Origin: Candidatus Parcubacteria bacterium
Lineage (GTDB): Bacteria > Patescibacteriota > Minisyncoccia > Minisyncoccales > JAUWXI01
NCBI GenBank assembly: GCA_030616435.1
Contig: JAUWXI010000022.1
Span: 1-6,290 of the forward strand
DNA length: 6,290 nucleotides
Direction of reading: 5' to 3'
Below are positions 1 through 5,629 of the stretch, in pieces. Positions within the stretch are counted from its first letter, which is position 1. Each line of letters opens with the position of its first letter. The position numbers and the translations under genes were made by a program. The notes under the pieces were generated by a model that was not told the DNA's origin, ran no database searches, and saw only the letters and a list, made by a program, of their open reading frames with translations.

Positions 1-81
1 AGAGAAGATTGCGAAAAACTCTTTGAGGCCTTAAACGAATCAGAAGACATCCAAGAAATTTATTCCAATTTAAAGGTATGA
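1..81 (+). CDS. yebC: YebC/PmpR-family transcriptional regulator, C-terminal end (partial)
   Basis: Frame 1 is open from the window edge to a TGA at 79-81 and gives the last 26 residues of a protein. The tail contains EDIQEIYSN, which matches the usual C-terminus of YebC/PmpR/TACO1 proteins (a DVQ.VYSN-like ending). YebC proteins are cytoplasmic three-domain DNA-binding or translation-modulating factors. The fragment is too short to say which role applies here. The following gene supports the call, because yebC directly upstream of ruvC is a common bacterial order. The stop overlaps the ruvC start in an ATGA arrangement, which suggests one transcript and translational coupling. The use of TGA as a stop also argues against a code in which TGA encodes glycine. 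The 5' part lies outside the window. Confidence 0.8.
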   Translation, partial: REDCEKLFEALNESEDIQEIYSNLKV

Positions 82-554
82 TTATTATAGGGATAGATCC
101 AGGCATAGCGATCGTGGGATTTGGTGTTATAAAAAGAAAAAGAGATGGTTCTTTGAAGTGTTTAGATTATGGAACCATAGAAACCAAGCGCTCAGATCTT
201 CCAGAAGAACGACTCAGAAAAATTAATAACCGTCTTTCTAAACTGATTAAAAAATACAAAGCTAATGTCTTAGCAGTAGAGAAGCTTTTCTTTTTTAAAA
301 ACTCAAAAACAGTTATTTCGGTCAGTCAGGCAAAGGGAGTAATTTTACTTACAGCAGCAAAAAATAGAATTCCAGTTTTTGAGTTCTCCCCTCTTCAGAT
401 GAAATTGGTGGTTGGGGGTTATGGAAGAGCAGAAAAGGAAAAAATACAAAAAAAGATAAAAAGGAAGCTCAAATTGGAAAAACTACCAGAACCCGATGAT
501 GCTGCTGATGCTTTGGGCATAGCAATCTGCTATGCCTTAAAATTAAAAAGATAA
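78..554 (+). CDS. ruvC: Crossover junction endodeoxyribonuclease RuvC
   Basis: This is a complete 158-residue RuvC, close to the usual family length. RuvC is a dimeric, metal-dependent RNase H-fold nuclease that cuts Holliday junctions made by recombination and branch migration by RuvAB. The four acidic catalytic residues are visible: D7 in GIDPG, E68 in AVEKLFF, and D141 and D144 in PDDAADALG. F71 aligns with the E. coli junction-contacting phenylalanine F69. The start is set by the MIIIGIDPG beginning and the ATGA overlap with yebC. An AAAGG at 72-76 lies too close to the ATG for normal spacing, so coupling to yebC translation is likely. In many bacteria ruvA and ruvB follow. Here they do not: the gene is followed by a new promoter and a small ORF, so the partners must be elsewhere or absent. 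Confidence 0.96.
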   Translation: MIIIGIDPGIAIVGFGVIKRKRDGSLKCLDYGTIETKRSDLPEERLRKINNRLSKLIKKYKANVLAVEKLFFFKNSKTVISVSQAKGVILLTAAKNRIPVFEFSPLQMKLVVGGYGRAEKEKIQKKIKRKLKLEKLPEPDDAADALGIAICYALKLKR

Positions 555-562
555 TCATCCTC

Positions 563-590
563 TTGACAAGCTTTTTAAAAAAGCTATATT
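563..590 (+). promoter_or_regulatory. Sigma-70-type promoter with a palindromic spacer, upstream of the small acidic ORF
   Basis: A perfect -35 hexamer TTGACA (563-568) is followed after 16 bp by TATATT (585-590). This is the best match to a housekeeping promoter that I can see in the window. It lies 9 bp past the ruvC stop. Transcription would start near 597, giving a leader of about 40 nt before the ATG at 639. The spacer is almost entirely an inverted repeat, AGCTTTTT-A-AAAAAGCT (569-585), which could be an operator or simply an A/T-rich palindrome. A weak terminator for ruvC is an alternative reading, but the hairpin would have little GC and almost no loop. Confidence 0.6.
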
Positions 591-638
591 TTTTAGTAAA
601 GTCCTAATTAAAGGTCGGAAAAAAAGGATTTTATTAAG

Positions 639-776
639 ATGAAAAAAGAACTTTTTATTCTAACTAATCAAGAAGAAGAGAAAGAAGAATTACCTGAAGA
701 AAAAATACCAGGAGAAGAAGAGACACCAGGAGAAGAATTACCTAAAGAAAAAATACCAGGAGAAGAAGAACGGTAA
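639..776 (+). CDS. Small acidic repeat-containing peptide, function unknown
   Basis: I do not recognise this 45-residue ORF. It begins MKKELFIL and then becomes an E/K/P/G-rich tail in which 17 of 45 residues are glutamate. There is no cysteine or tryptophan, and the net charge is about -10. Residues 17-28 and 33-44 are near-identical copies of ELP(E/K)(E/K)KIPGEEE with a 16-residue period, and a half unit (TPGEE) sits between them. There is no convincing signal peptide or membrane segment. Signs that it is expressed are a consensus promoter at 563-590, an AAGGA Shine-Dalgarno at 624-628 placed 10 nt before the ATG, and an intrinsic terminator at 804-828. After the TAA the same frame stays open for 17 more E/K-rich codons, to a TAA at 828-830. 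It could be a short disordered peptide, a shortened version of a longer acidic protein, or a chance ORF in purine-rich DNA. Confidence 0.5.
   Translation: MKKELFILTNQEEEKEELPEEKIPGEEETPGEELPKEKIPGEEER
687..770 (+). repeat. Imperfect in-frame tandem repeat, 48-bp period, within the small ORF
   Basis: The 36-bp segments 687-722 and 735-770 differ at only two positions. They start 48 bp apart, which is 16 codons. The core CCAGGAGAAGAA occurs three times, starting at 708, 726 and 756. The repeat keeps the reading frame, so growth or loss of units would change peptide length without frameshift. The purine-rich composition makes replication slippage a simple origin. Confidence 0.85.
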
Positions 777-803
777 GAAAAGGAAGAACAAGATAAGAAA
801 ACT

Positions 804-828
804 AAAAAGCCGCCTGACGCGGCTTTTT
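804..828. terminator. Intrinsic terminator, probably bidirectional
   Basis: A perfect 10-bp stem, AAAAAGCCGC paired with GCGGCTTTTT, encloses a 5-nt loop (CTGAC). On the plus strand the stem ends in a T run 28 bp after the small ORF stop. On the minus strand it ends in T5 followed by AGTTTTC, about 50 bp after the stop of the penicillin-binding protein gene. The A-run/T-run symmetry suits termination of both converging transcripts. It is the only strong GC-stem terminator I found in the window. Confidence 0.88.
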
Positions 829-877
829 AAATTTCTGAGTGAAGTGAAGAAATTAGGATTCTGAGAAAATGAGTTTT

Positions 878-2761
878 TTATTCCCAAAAAGAGAGAACTT
901 TTTCCATGAAATCGTGCCAGATAGGACCTGCTAAAACAACTCCAGGCTGTTTAGCCATTGGCACTCGGTTGTTATTTCCCACCCAAACTCCAGCTGCAAT
1001 AGGCCTTGATCCAAAACTATAACCTATTGTCCAGAGGTCCTCATAATTTTGAGTTGTTCCGGTTTTGGCAGATACCTTTCTATCTTTAAAATACAAAGAA
1101 GAGTTTGAGCCAAACATTGGAGTTCTGGCCTCATTATCTGACAAAATATTATTTATCAGATTTGCTACCTCGCTTTCTAAGACCCTTTTTGGAGTCTTTT
1201 TTTCTTCAAAGACGACATCACCTGTATCGTCTTTAATTTCTAAAATGAAACTTGGGGATACCTTAAATCCTTTTGTAGCAAATACGCCGAAAGCTGAAAC
1301 CATATCCAAGAGCTTTACTTCTCCTCCTCCCAAAACCAGAGACGGCCCATAAAAAGACAGGGCTTTTAGAGTAGTTATGCCAAGCTCTTTGGCTGTTTCA
1401 ATACTATCTTCAATTCCTGCCAAATAGACCAAGACTTTAACTGAAGGAACATTTATGGATTGGGCTAAGGCCTGTCTTAAAGTTACCGGTCCTCGAAATT
1501 TCCCATCGTAGTTTTGGGGAACATAAGGTTTTCCTCCCCAAATTCCAAAGTTTGTTTCTTCGTCAATGATTATTTTGTTGTCAGAAAACCCTTTTTCAAA
1601 AGCCGTAGTATAAACAAAAGGTTTAAAAGCTGATCCTGGTTGCCTTTCTCTAAAGGCTACATTAACCATGGGGTCAAAAAGGCAGTCTTTTCCGGGAGAA
1701 CAATTTTCAGGAAAAGGCTCTCCTCCCCAGTCTTTTGAACCTATCATAGCTAAGACCTGTCCTGTTTTTGGGTCTATAGCAACTAATGAGACATTAAAAG
1801 CATAAAAGGCCTCATTCCTTTTTATCCATCTTTCAACAGCTTCTTGAGCAGCTTTTTGAAGCTCCCAATCCAAGGTTGTAAAAACTGATAAACCTTTTCT
1901 TCTTAAGAATTCCTCTCCATATTTTTCTTCAAGTAAACCTTTAACATGAAGTGTAAAATGGGGGGCTCTATCTAAAATTGAAACTTTAGGTTCTGCAAAC
2001 TCAATTTCTTCTTCTTTAGCTATCTTTGTCTCTTTTCCAGAAATAAGTCCTTGTCTTAACATTTTCTCAATAATCCCATCTTTTTCTTTTAAAAGCTCCT
2101 CTCTGTGTTCTCCGTAAGGAGAAAGATAGCTAGGGGCCTGGATTAAGGAAGCTAAAATTGCAGCCTCCGCTAAAGAGATTTCGGATACTGGTTTTTCAAA
2201 AAATGCCTGACTGGCTGACTCAACCCCATAAGCATTTGAGCCAAAAGGAACCTGATTTAAATACCATTCCAAAATCTGCTCTTTTGAATATCTTCTGTCC
2301 AACTCAATGCTTAAAATTATTTCCCTTGTTTTTCTTTTCAAAGTCTTTTCTCTGGTCAAAGAGGAAGAACGAATGAGTTGTTGAGAAATTGTTGAACCTC
2401 CTTGAACAAACCTTTGCAATCTTAAGTTAACCAAGAAAGCCCTCAAAATACCTTTAAGGTCTATTCCCCAATGGGAATAAAAGTCTGCATCTTCCTTTAA
2501 CACAATAGCCTGTTTTAAATATTCGGGCACAACATCTAGGGAGACTAGTTTTCTTTTTTCTTCTCCATAAATTTCATATAGCAAAGTTTCTCCTGTTCTA
2601 TCATAAATTTTTGTTGGTAGAATCCAAGCTCTTTCAGTAAATTTTTCTGGCCTTGGAAGGTCTTTAGCAAAAATGATAAACAGAGAAAAAAGCCCTAAAA
2701 AAAGGAATAAGAAGAAAAGAGAAATAGCTTTTAGAAAAAGAGAGAAATTTCTTTTCATCAT
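878..2761 (-). CDS. Class A penicillin-binding protein (PBP1A family), bifunctional glycosyltransferase/transpeptidase
   Basis: This enzyme polymerises lipid II into glycan strands and cross-links their stem peptides on the outer face of the cytoplasmic membrane. Numbering is from the ATG at 2761 (627 residues). One membrane anchor spans about 8-32. The GT51 domain follows: EDADFYSHWG (90-99, catalytic E90), QGGSTISQQL (120-129) and RKTREI with the second catalytic glutamate near E147. The transpeptidase domain has SAFK (377-380, nucleophile S377), SIN (435-437) and KTGTT (566-570). All key residues are present, and the length is typical of a short class A PBP without accessory domains. The frame is also open to a TTG at 2794 (638 residues), but that TTG lacks a Shine-Dalgarno and coincides with a TTGCCA -35 box. 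I therefore prefer the ATGATG at 2761/2758. Two cysteines (354 and 360) are the only ones in the protein. The gene is divergent from tyrS. Confidence 0.95.
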   Translation of the reverse strand: MMKRNFSLFLKAISLFFLFLFLGLFSLFIIFAKDLPRPEKFTERAWILPTKIYDRTGETLLYEIYGEEKRKLVSLDVVPEYLKQAIVLKEDADFYSHWGIDLKGILRAFLVNLRLQRFVQGGSTISQQLIRSSSLTREKTLKRKTREIILSIELDRRYSKEQILEWYLNQVPFGSNAYGVESASQAFFEKPVSEISLAEAAILASLIQAPSYLSPYGEHREELLKEKDGIIEKMLRQGLISGKETKIAKEEEIEFAEPKVSILDRAPHFTLHVKGLLEEKYGEEFLRRKGLSVFTTLDWELQKAAQEAVERWIKRNEAFYAFNVSLVAIDPKTGQVLAMIGSKDWGGEPFPENCSPGKDCLFDPMVNVAFRERQPGSAFKPFVYTTAFEKGFSDNKIIIDEETNFGIWGGKPYVPQNYDGKFRGPVTLRQALAQSINVPSVKVLVYLAGIEDSIETAKELGITTLKALSFYGPSLVLGGGEVKLLDMVSAFGVFATKGFKVSPSFILEIKDDTGDVVFEEKKTPKRVLESEVANLINNILSDNEARTPMFGSNSSLYFKDRKVSAKTGTTQNYEDLWTIGYSFGSRPIAAGVWVGNNNRVPMAKQPGVVLAGPIWHDFMEKVLSFWE

Positions 2762-2765
2762 CTTA

Positions 2766-2794
2766 AAGATAGAATTTTTGTTTGATTTTGGCAA
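2766..2794 (-). promoter_or_regulatory. Candidate promoter for the class A PBP gene
   Basis: On the minus strand TTGCCA (2794-2789) and TATCTT (2771-2766) are 17 bp apart. Transcription would start within a base or two of the ATGATG at 2761-2756, giving an essentially leaderless mRNA. No Shine-Dalgarno precedes those ATGs, which is consistent. The -10 match is only moderate (4 of 6), so this is a prediction from pattern and spacing. Confidence 0.45.
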
Positions 2795-2810
2795 GGAAAA
2801 CTTGTAAAAT
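2782..2810 (+). promoter_or_regulatory. Candidate promoter for tyrS, overlapping the divergent PBP promoter
   Basis: TTGATT (2782-2787) and TAAAAT (2805-2810) are 17 bp apart. The predicted start near 2817 is about 2 nt before the tyrS ATG, so the mRNA would be nearly leaderless. A purine run AAGGG (2812-2816) sits only 2 nt from the ATG, which is too near for normal Shine-Dalgarno use. There is no room for a T-box leader, which often controls aminoacyl-tRNA synthetase genes in Firmicutes. Confidence 0.45.
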
Positions 2811-2818
2811 TAAGGGAA

Positions 2819-4027
2819 ATGGAGAAAAGACAAAAAATCAAAGAGGTTTTAGAAAGGGGAGTAGAAAAAATTTATCCTTCAAAAAAGGCTTTAAAGGAGG
2901 TTCTTTTATCTGGTAAAAAAATTAAGATCTATCAGGGATTTGATCCTTCAATGCCTAATTTGCATTTGGGAAACCTGGTTGGAATCTTGAAATTGAGACA
3001 ATTTCAAGAGCTGGGGCATAAAGTGATTTTTCTAGTTGGTGATTTTACAGGAATGATTGGAGATCCAACAGACAGATTGTTAGCAAGAAAAAAATTAACC
3101 AGAAAACAGGTCCTGGAAAATGCAAAAAACTGGAGAGAGCAAGTGGGAAGGTTTTTAAAGTTTTCAGGAAAGAATCCAGCCCAAATGATGTTTAATAGTA
3201 AATGGTTAGACAAAGTAACCTTTAAAGACTTAATTGAAATTACCTCAAAATTTACTGTTCAGAGAATATTAGAGAGAAATTTCTTTCAAAGAAGGATAGA
3301 AAAGAAAAGGCCTATTTTCTTGCACGAATTTTTGTATCCCGTTACTCAGGCTATCGATTGTGTGGAAATGGATGTTGATCTTGAAATTGGAGGTACTGAC
3401 CAGACATTCAATATGTTAGTTGGTAGAGATTTAATGAAGGCCTTAAAAGGAAAAGAAAAGTTTGTTTTAACAACAAAGTTATTGATAGACAAAAGAGGTA
3501 GAAAGATGGGAAAGACTGCAGGAAATGCCATCTTTCTAAATGCTTCTCCTGGAGAAATGTTTGGGAAAATAATGGCCTTTCCAGATGAAGTGATAATTCC
3601 TGCCTTTGAACTTCTGACAACCCTGTCTTCAAAAACAATTAAGATTCTTGAAGGTCAACTCAAAAACAAAAAAATTAATCCCATGGATTTAAAGAAAAAA
3701 TTGGCCTTTGAGATTGTTAAATTAAATTATGGAGAAAAAAAAGCTTCAGATGCTGGAAAAGAATTTGAGCGCGTCTTTCAAAAAAGAAAGATCCCTTCGA
3801 AAATTAAAGAATTTAAAGTTAAAAAAAACAAAGTCAAACTTTTAGACTTATTGTTTGATTCAAAATTAGCCCCTTCAAAGTCAGAAGCAAAAAGGCTCAT
3901 TTTACAAGGGGGAGTAAAGATAAATGGTCTGGTTCAAAAAGATTGGAAAAAAGAAATTAAAATTAAAAAAGGGATAATAGTTCAGGTTGGAAGGCGAAGG
4001 TTCGTAAGAATTAAAACCCAGAATTAA
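2819..4027 (+). CDS. tyrS: Tyrosine--tRNA ligase (TyrRS)
   Basis: This cytoplasmic class I aminoacyl-tRNA synthetase activates tyrosine with ATP and charges tRNA-Tyr. The protein has 402 residues, normal for bacterial TyrRS. The Rossmann catalytic domain shows YQGFDPS (38-44) leading into the HIGH-type motif HLGN (49-52). The tyrosine pocket segment is YPVTQAIDC (173-181), followed by GGTDQTFN (191-198). The KMSKS-type loop reads KMGKT (229-233), a normal TyrRS variant. The C-terminal part, about 339-398, has S4-like features (APSKSEAKRLILQGGVKING) and would bind the tRNA. The first in-frame ATG is at 2819 and the next methionine is residue 45, inside the active-site region, so the start is secure. 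It is transcribed alone, divergent from the PBP gene and convergent with dciA, with a 7-bp gap and no obvious terminator. Confidence 0.97.
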   Translation: MEKRQKIKEVLERGVEKIYPSKKALKEVLLSGKKIKIYQGFDPSMPNLHLGNLVGILKLRQFQELGHKVIFLVGDFTGMIGDPTDRLLARKKLTRKQVLENAKNWREQVGRFLKFSGKNPAQMMFNSKWLDKVTFKDLIEITSKFTVQRILERNFFQRRIEKKRPIFLHEFLYPVTQAIDCVEMDVDLEIGGTDQTFNMLVGRDLMKALKGKEKFVLTTKLLIDKRGRKMGKTAGNAIFLNASPGEMFGKIMAFPDEVIIPAFELLTTLSSKTIKILEGQLKNKKINPMDLKKKLAFEIVKLNYGEKKASDAGKEFERVFQKRKIPSKIKEFKVKKNKVKLLDLLFDSKLAPSKSEAKRLILQGGVKINGLVQKDWKKEIKIKKGIIVQVGRRRFVRIKTQN

Positions 4028-4034
4028 TATATTA

Positions 4035-4322
4035 TTAAGCCCGATAAACAATTCTTCTCAGAATCTTCTTTCCTATCTTTTTATTTATCTTTTCAATTAT
4101 CTCTTTTTCCAAAAGCTTTAACTCCTGTCTCAAAACAGCCTGGGGAGCTTTTACAAAAAGAGCTCCATCTTTAAAAAAAAGAGCCTTTAAAGAAAGGTCT
4201 TTTTTAAAAAAGTTTTTTGCTGTCTGCTCAAAAAGATAGCAGACCTGGGTTGCCAAGAGCTCTCTACTTTGAGGGAGCTCTTTTTTTCTCTTCTCTAAAA
4301 TCTTTCTTAGAGACTCAAACAT
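4035..4322 (-). CDS. dciA: DUF721/DciA-family protein, probable replicative-helicase operator
   Basis: This is a 95-residue basic protein. Its second half, DGALFVKAPQAVLRQELKLL followed by an EKINKKIGKKILRRI segment (about 52-91), has the pattern of the DUF721/DciA domain: a short strand, a helix with an 'eL' motif, then a 'lN...G...i..I..R' ending. DciA is the ancestral bacterial factor that interacts with DnaB helicase and helps load it in species without DnaC or DnaI. The placement supports the call, because it follows dnaN 26 bp downstream in a dnaA-dnaN-dciA order; DUF721 genes also sit near dnaA-dnaN in actinobacteria. An AGAGG Shine-Dalgarno (4335-4331) lies 8 nt before the ATG. There is no tryptophan, although many relatives have one in the first helix; phenylalanines occupy that region. 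The family call rests on pattern memory, without an alignment. Confidence 0.75.
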   Translation of the reverse strand: MFESLRKILEKRKKELPQSRELLATQVCYLFEQTAKNFFKKDLSLKALFFKDGALFVKAPQAVLRQELKLLEKEIIEKINKKIGKKILRRIVYRA

Positions 4323-4348
4323 AAGTTTAACCTCTGTTAGCCCGTACT

Positions 4349-5470
4349 TTAAGACGGCTTTATTGGCATTACCACGTAAAGATAGGTTTGGTCTTCAAGA
4401 GGTCTCAGGATCCCAGGACCTGTGTCTCCATTTAGTTCGAAAACAAGCTTGGGAGATTCAATCTTTAATACTCCATCACTCAAAAACTTATGATTAAAAG
4501 AAACCTCAACTTTTTCTCCCTTTATTTTACCGGGAAACTGAGATTTATACTCTCCCAGCTCTGGGTTTTGACTCATCACCTCTACTTTCTTTTCTTGGGG
4601 GTCCATATTTAACTTAATTTCGTTTATCTTTCCTGAGAAAAGACTTGCCATCCTAATTTGATTTAAAAACTCATCTTTTCGCAAAAGAATCTGAGTTTTG
4701 AATTTTTTGGGAATAATCTCCTGATAATCTGGATACTCAGCTCCAATTAGTTTTGAAGTAAAGTGGATTCTAGGATGAGCAATCTCTTGTATCAGAGACT
4801 CAAACAAAATCTGGTTTGGAGAAAAGATAACTTTAATTTCTCCAGGTATTTCCCCAAAAATGTTTATCAATTCTCTGGCTGCCTTTTGGGGTAGAATAAA
4901 GGAAATCTTTTTTGAGAAATTCTCCAGAGAAAACTTTTTCTCTCCTAATCTAAAACTATCTGTAGCCACCATTTTCAAAAGATTCTTTTCAAAAGAAAAG
5001 TAAATTCCTGAGATTCCAGGTCTGGCTAGAGAAGAAGCAGGGATATCTGAAACCCTTGTCAAAGCTTGGCAAAAAGGAATAGCTTTAACAGAAAAATCTT
5101 CTCCTCCCTTTATTTCTGGTATGATAGGAAATTCTTCAGGGCCTTGGCCTTTTATTTGGCTTCTGTAATTTCCACATTCAATTGCCAGAATGTTTTTTCT
5201 TGAAATTAAAGTTAAAGGTTTATTTGGGAGGAAGGAAACAAGATCTGAAAAAATTTTTACAGGGACAGCAATTTCTCCTTCTTCTTCGATTTTTGCTAAT
5301 CCCCACCAATTAATACCTATTTCAAGATCAGTAGTTTTTAAGTTTAAGAAGTTCTCTTTGGCCTTAACCAAAACACTTCCCAAAATAGGTAGAGTTAGAG
5401 ATTTTTGAGCAATTCTCTCGATAATTTTTAACCCTTCTTTCAATTTATTTTGAGGAATAACTACTTTCAT
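4349..5470 (-). CDS. dnaN: DNA polymerase III subunit beta (sliding clamp)
   Basis: DnaN forms a ring dimer around DNA that tethers Pol III and recruits other repair and replication proteins. The protein has 373 residues, typical for the family, and divides into the expected three similar domains at about 1-118, 119-245 and 246-373. It starts MKVVIPQNKLKEGL and ends in YVVMPIKPS, close to the E. coli ending YVVMPMRL that lines the partner-binding cleft. A family hallmark in the middle domain is FKNLLKMVATDSFRLG-like: here NLLKMVATDSFRLGEKK. No Shine-Dalgarno is visible before the ATG; the upstream sequence is a pure A/T tract. It lies 159 bp downstream of dnaA, in the conserved dnaA-dnaN order, and is followed by dciA with a 26-bp gap, so dnaN and dciA are probably co-transcribed. 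Confidence 0.97.
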   Translation of the reverse strand: MKVVIPQNKLKEGLKIIERIAQKSLTLPILGSVLVKAKENFLNLKTTDLEIGINWWGLAKIEEEGEIAVPVKIFSDLVSFLPNKPLTLISRKNILAIECGNYRSQIKGQGPEEFPIIPEIKGGEDFSVKAIPFCQALTRVSDIPASSLARPGISGIYFSFEKNLLKMVATDSFRLGEKKFSLENFSKKISFILPQKAARELINIFGEIPGEIKVIFSPNQILFESLIQEIAHPRIHFTSKLIGAEYPDYQEIIPKKFKTQILLRKDEFLNQIRMASLFSGKINEIKLNMDPQEKKVEVMSQNPELGEYKSQFPGKIKGEKVEVSFNHKFLSDGVLKIESPKLVFELNGDTGPGILRPLEDQTYLYVVMPIKPS

Positions 5471-5486
5471 AATTAAATATTTTTAA

Positions 5487-5515
5487 ATTTATGGTTATTA
5501 TTATTCTTGTGTAAA
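5487..5515 (-). promoter_or_regulatory. Weak candidate promoter for dnaN
   Basis: On the minus strand TTTACA (5515-5510) is followed after 17 bp by ATAAAT (5492-5487). The -35-like hexamer lies inside the DnaA-box-like 9-mer at 5508-5516, which would allow DnaA to repress dnaN. The match is modest in very AT-rich DNA. dnaN could equally be read from the dnaA promoter outside the window. Confidence 0.25.
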
Positions 5516-5594
5516 ACTCTGAAATTGAGAGAAAATGAAGGAAAGAAAATTAGAGGATAGACTGTTTAAAAATAGGTGATAAAGAAGTGTAAAA

Positions 5595-5613
5595 TTGCTT
5601 TTTTAAAAAACAA
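5595..5613. repeat. A/T-rich inverted repeat after dnaA
   Basis: TTG-C-TTTTTT is followed directly by AAAAAACAA, a 9-bp inverted repeat with one bulged base and no loop. It starts 17 bp past the dnaA stop in the direction of dnaA transcription. It is too low in GC and loop-free to be a convincing terminator. It may be a bent or easily melted element of the origin region. Confidence 0.4.
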
Positions 5614-5629
5614 AGAGCTTTTCCTCAAA

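Larger units (their letters stand above)
5471..5629. other. dnaA-dnaN intergenic region, candidate replication origin (oriC)
   Basis: This 159-bp gap contains no gene on either strand. At its dnaN end, 5471-5505 is 33 of 35 A/T, a good duplex-unwinding candidate. Just beside it, TTTTACACA on the minus strand (5516-5508) differs at one position from the DnaA box TTATNCACA. TTTTACACT (minus, 5594-5586) differs at two, and TTATACACC (plus, 5630-5638), overlapping the dnaA stop, differs at one. Bacterial origins are often found between dnaA and dnaN. Three imperfect boxes in such AT-rich DNA could still be chance. Confidence 0.5.

Noticed and set aside
569..596. Intrinsic terminator for ruvC from the AGCTTTTT/AAAAAGCT palindrome followed by T-rich sequence
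   Set aside because: The stem is mostly A-T with essentially no loop, and the -35 and -10 hexamers flanking it at proper spacing make a promoter the better reading.
830..865. AATTTCT/AGAAATT inverted repeat and duplicated TTCTGAG between the terminator and the PBP stop
   Set aside because: Seven-base matches in AT-rich sequence are expected by chance and nothing else supports a site.
1065..1352. 95-codon plus-strand ORF antisense to the PBP gene
   Set aside because: It overlaps the conserved transpeptidase region in antisense, with no ribosome site or family features, and is explained as a shadow of the PBP codons.
2795..2818. T-box or other leader control of tyrS
   Set aside because: The gap to the divergent gene is 24-57 bp, far too short for a T-box leader, and the promoter pattern predicts almost no leader.
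3004..3638. Minus-strand ORFs of 61-76 codons inside tyrS
   Set aside because: They sit opposite the catalytic domain of TyrRS, have no promoter or ribosome site and look like low-complexity translations of A-rich codons.
5495..5506. ATAATAATAA run beside a DnaA-box-like site as a DnaA-trio element
   Set aside because: The trio motif must read 3'-[G/A]A[T/A]-5' away from the box. Here neither strand gives that polarity starting from the box at 5508-5516, so the run is just AT-rich sequence.
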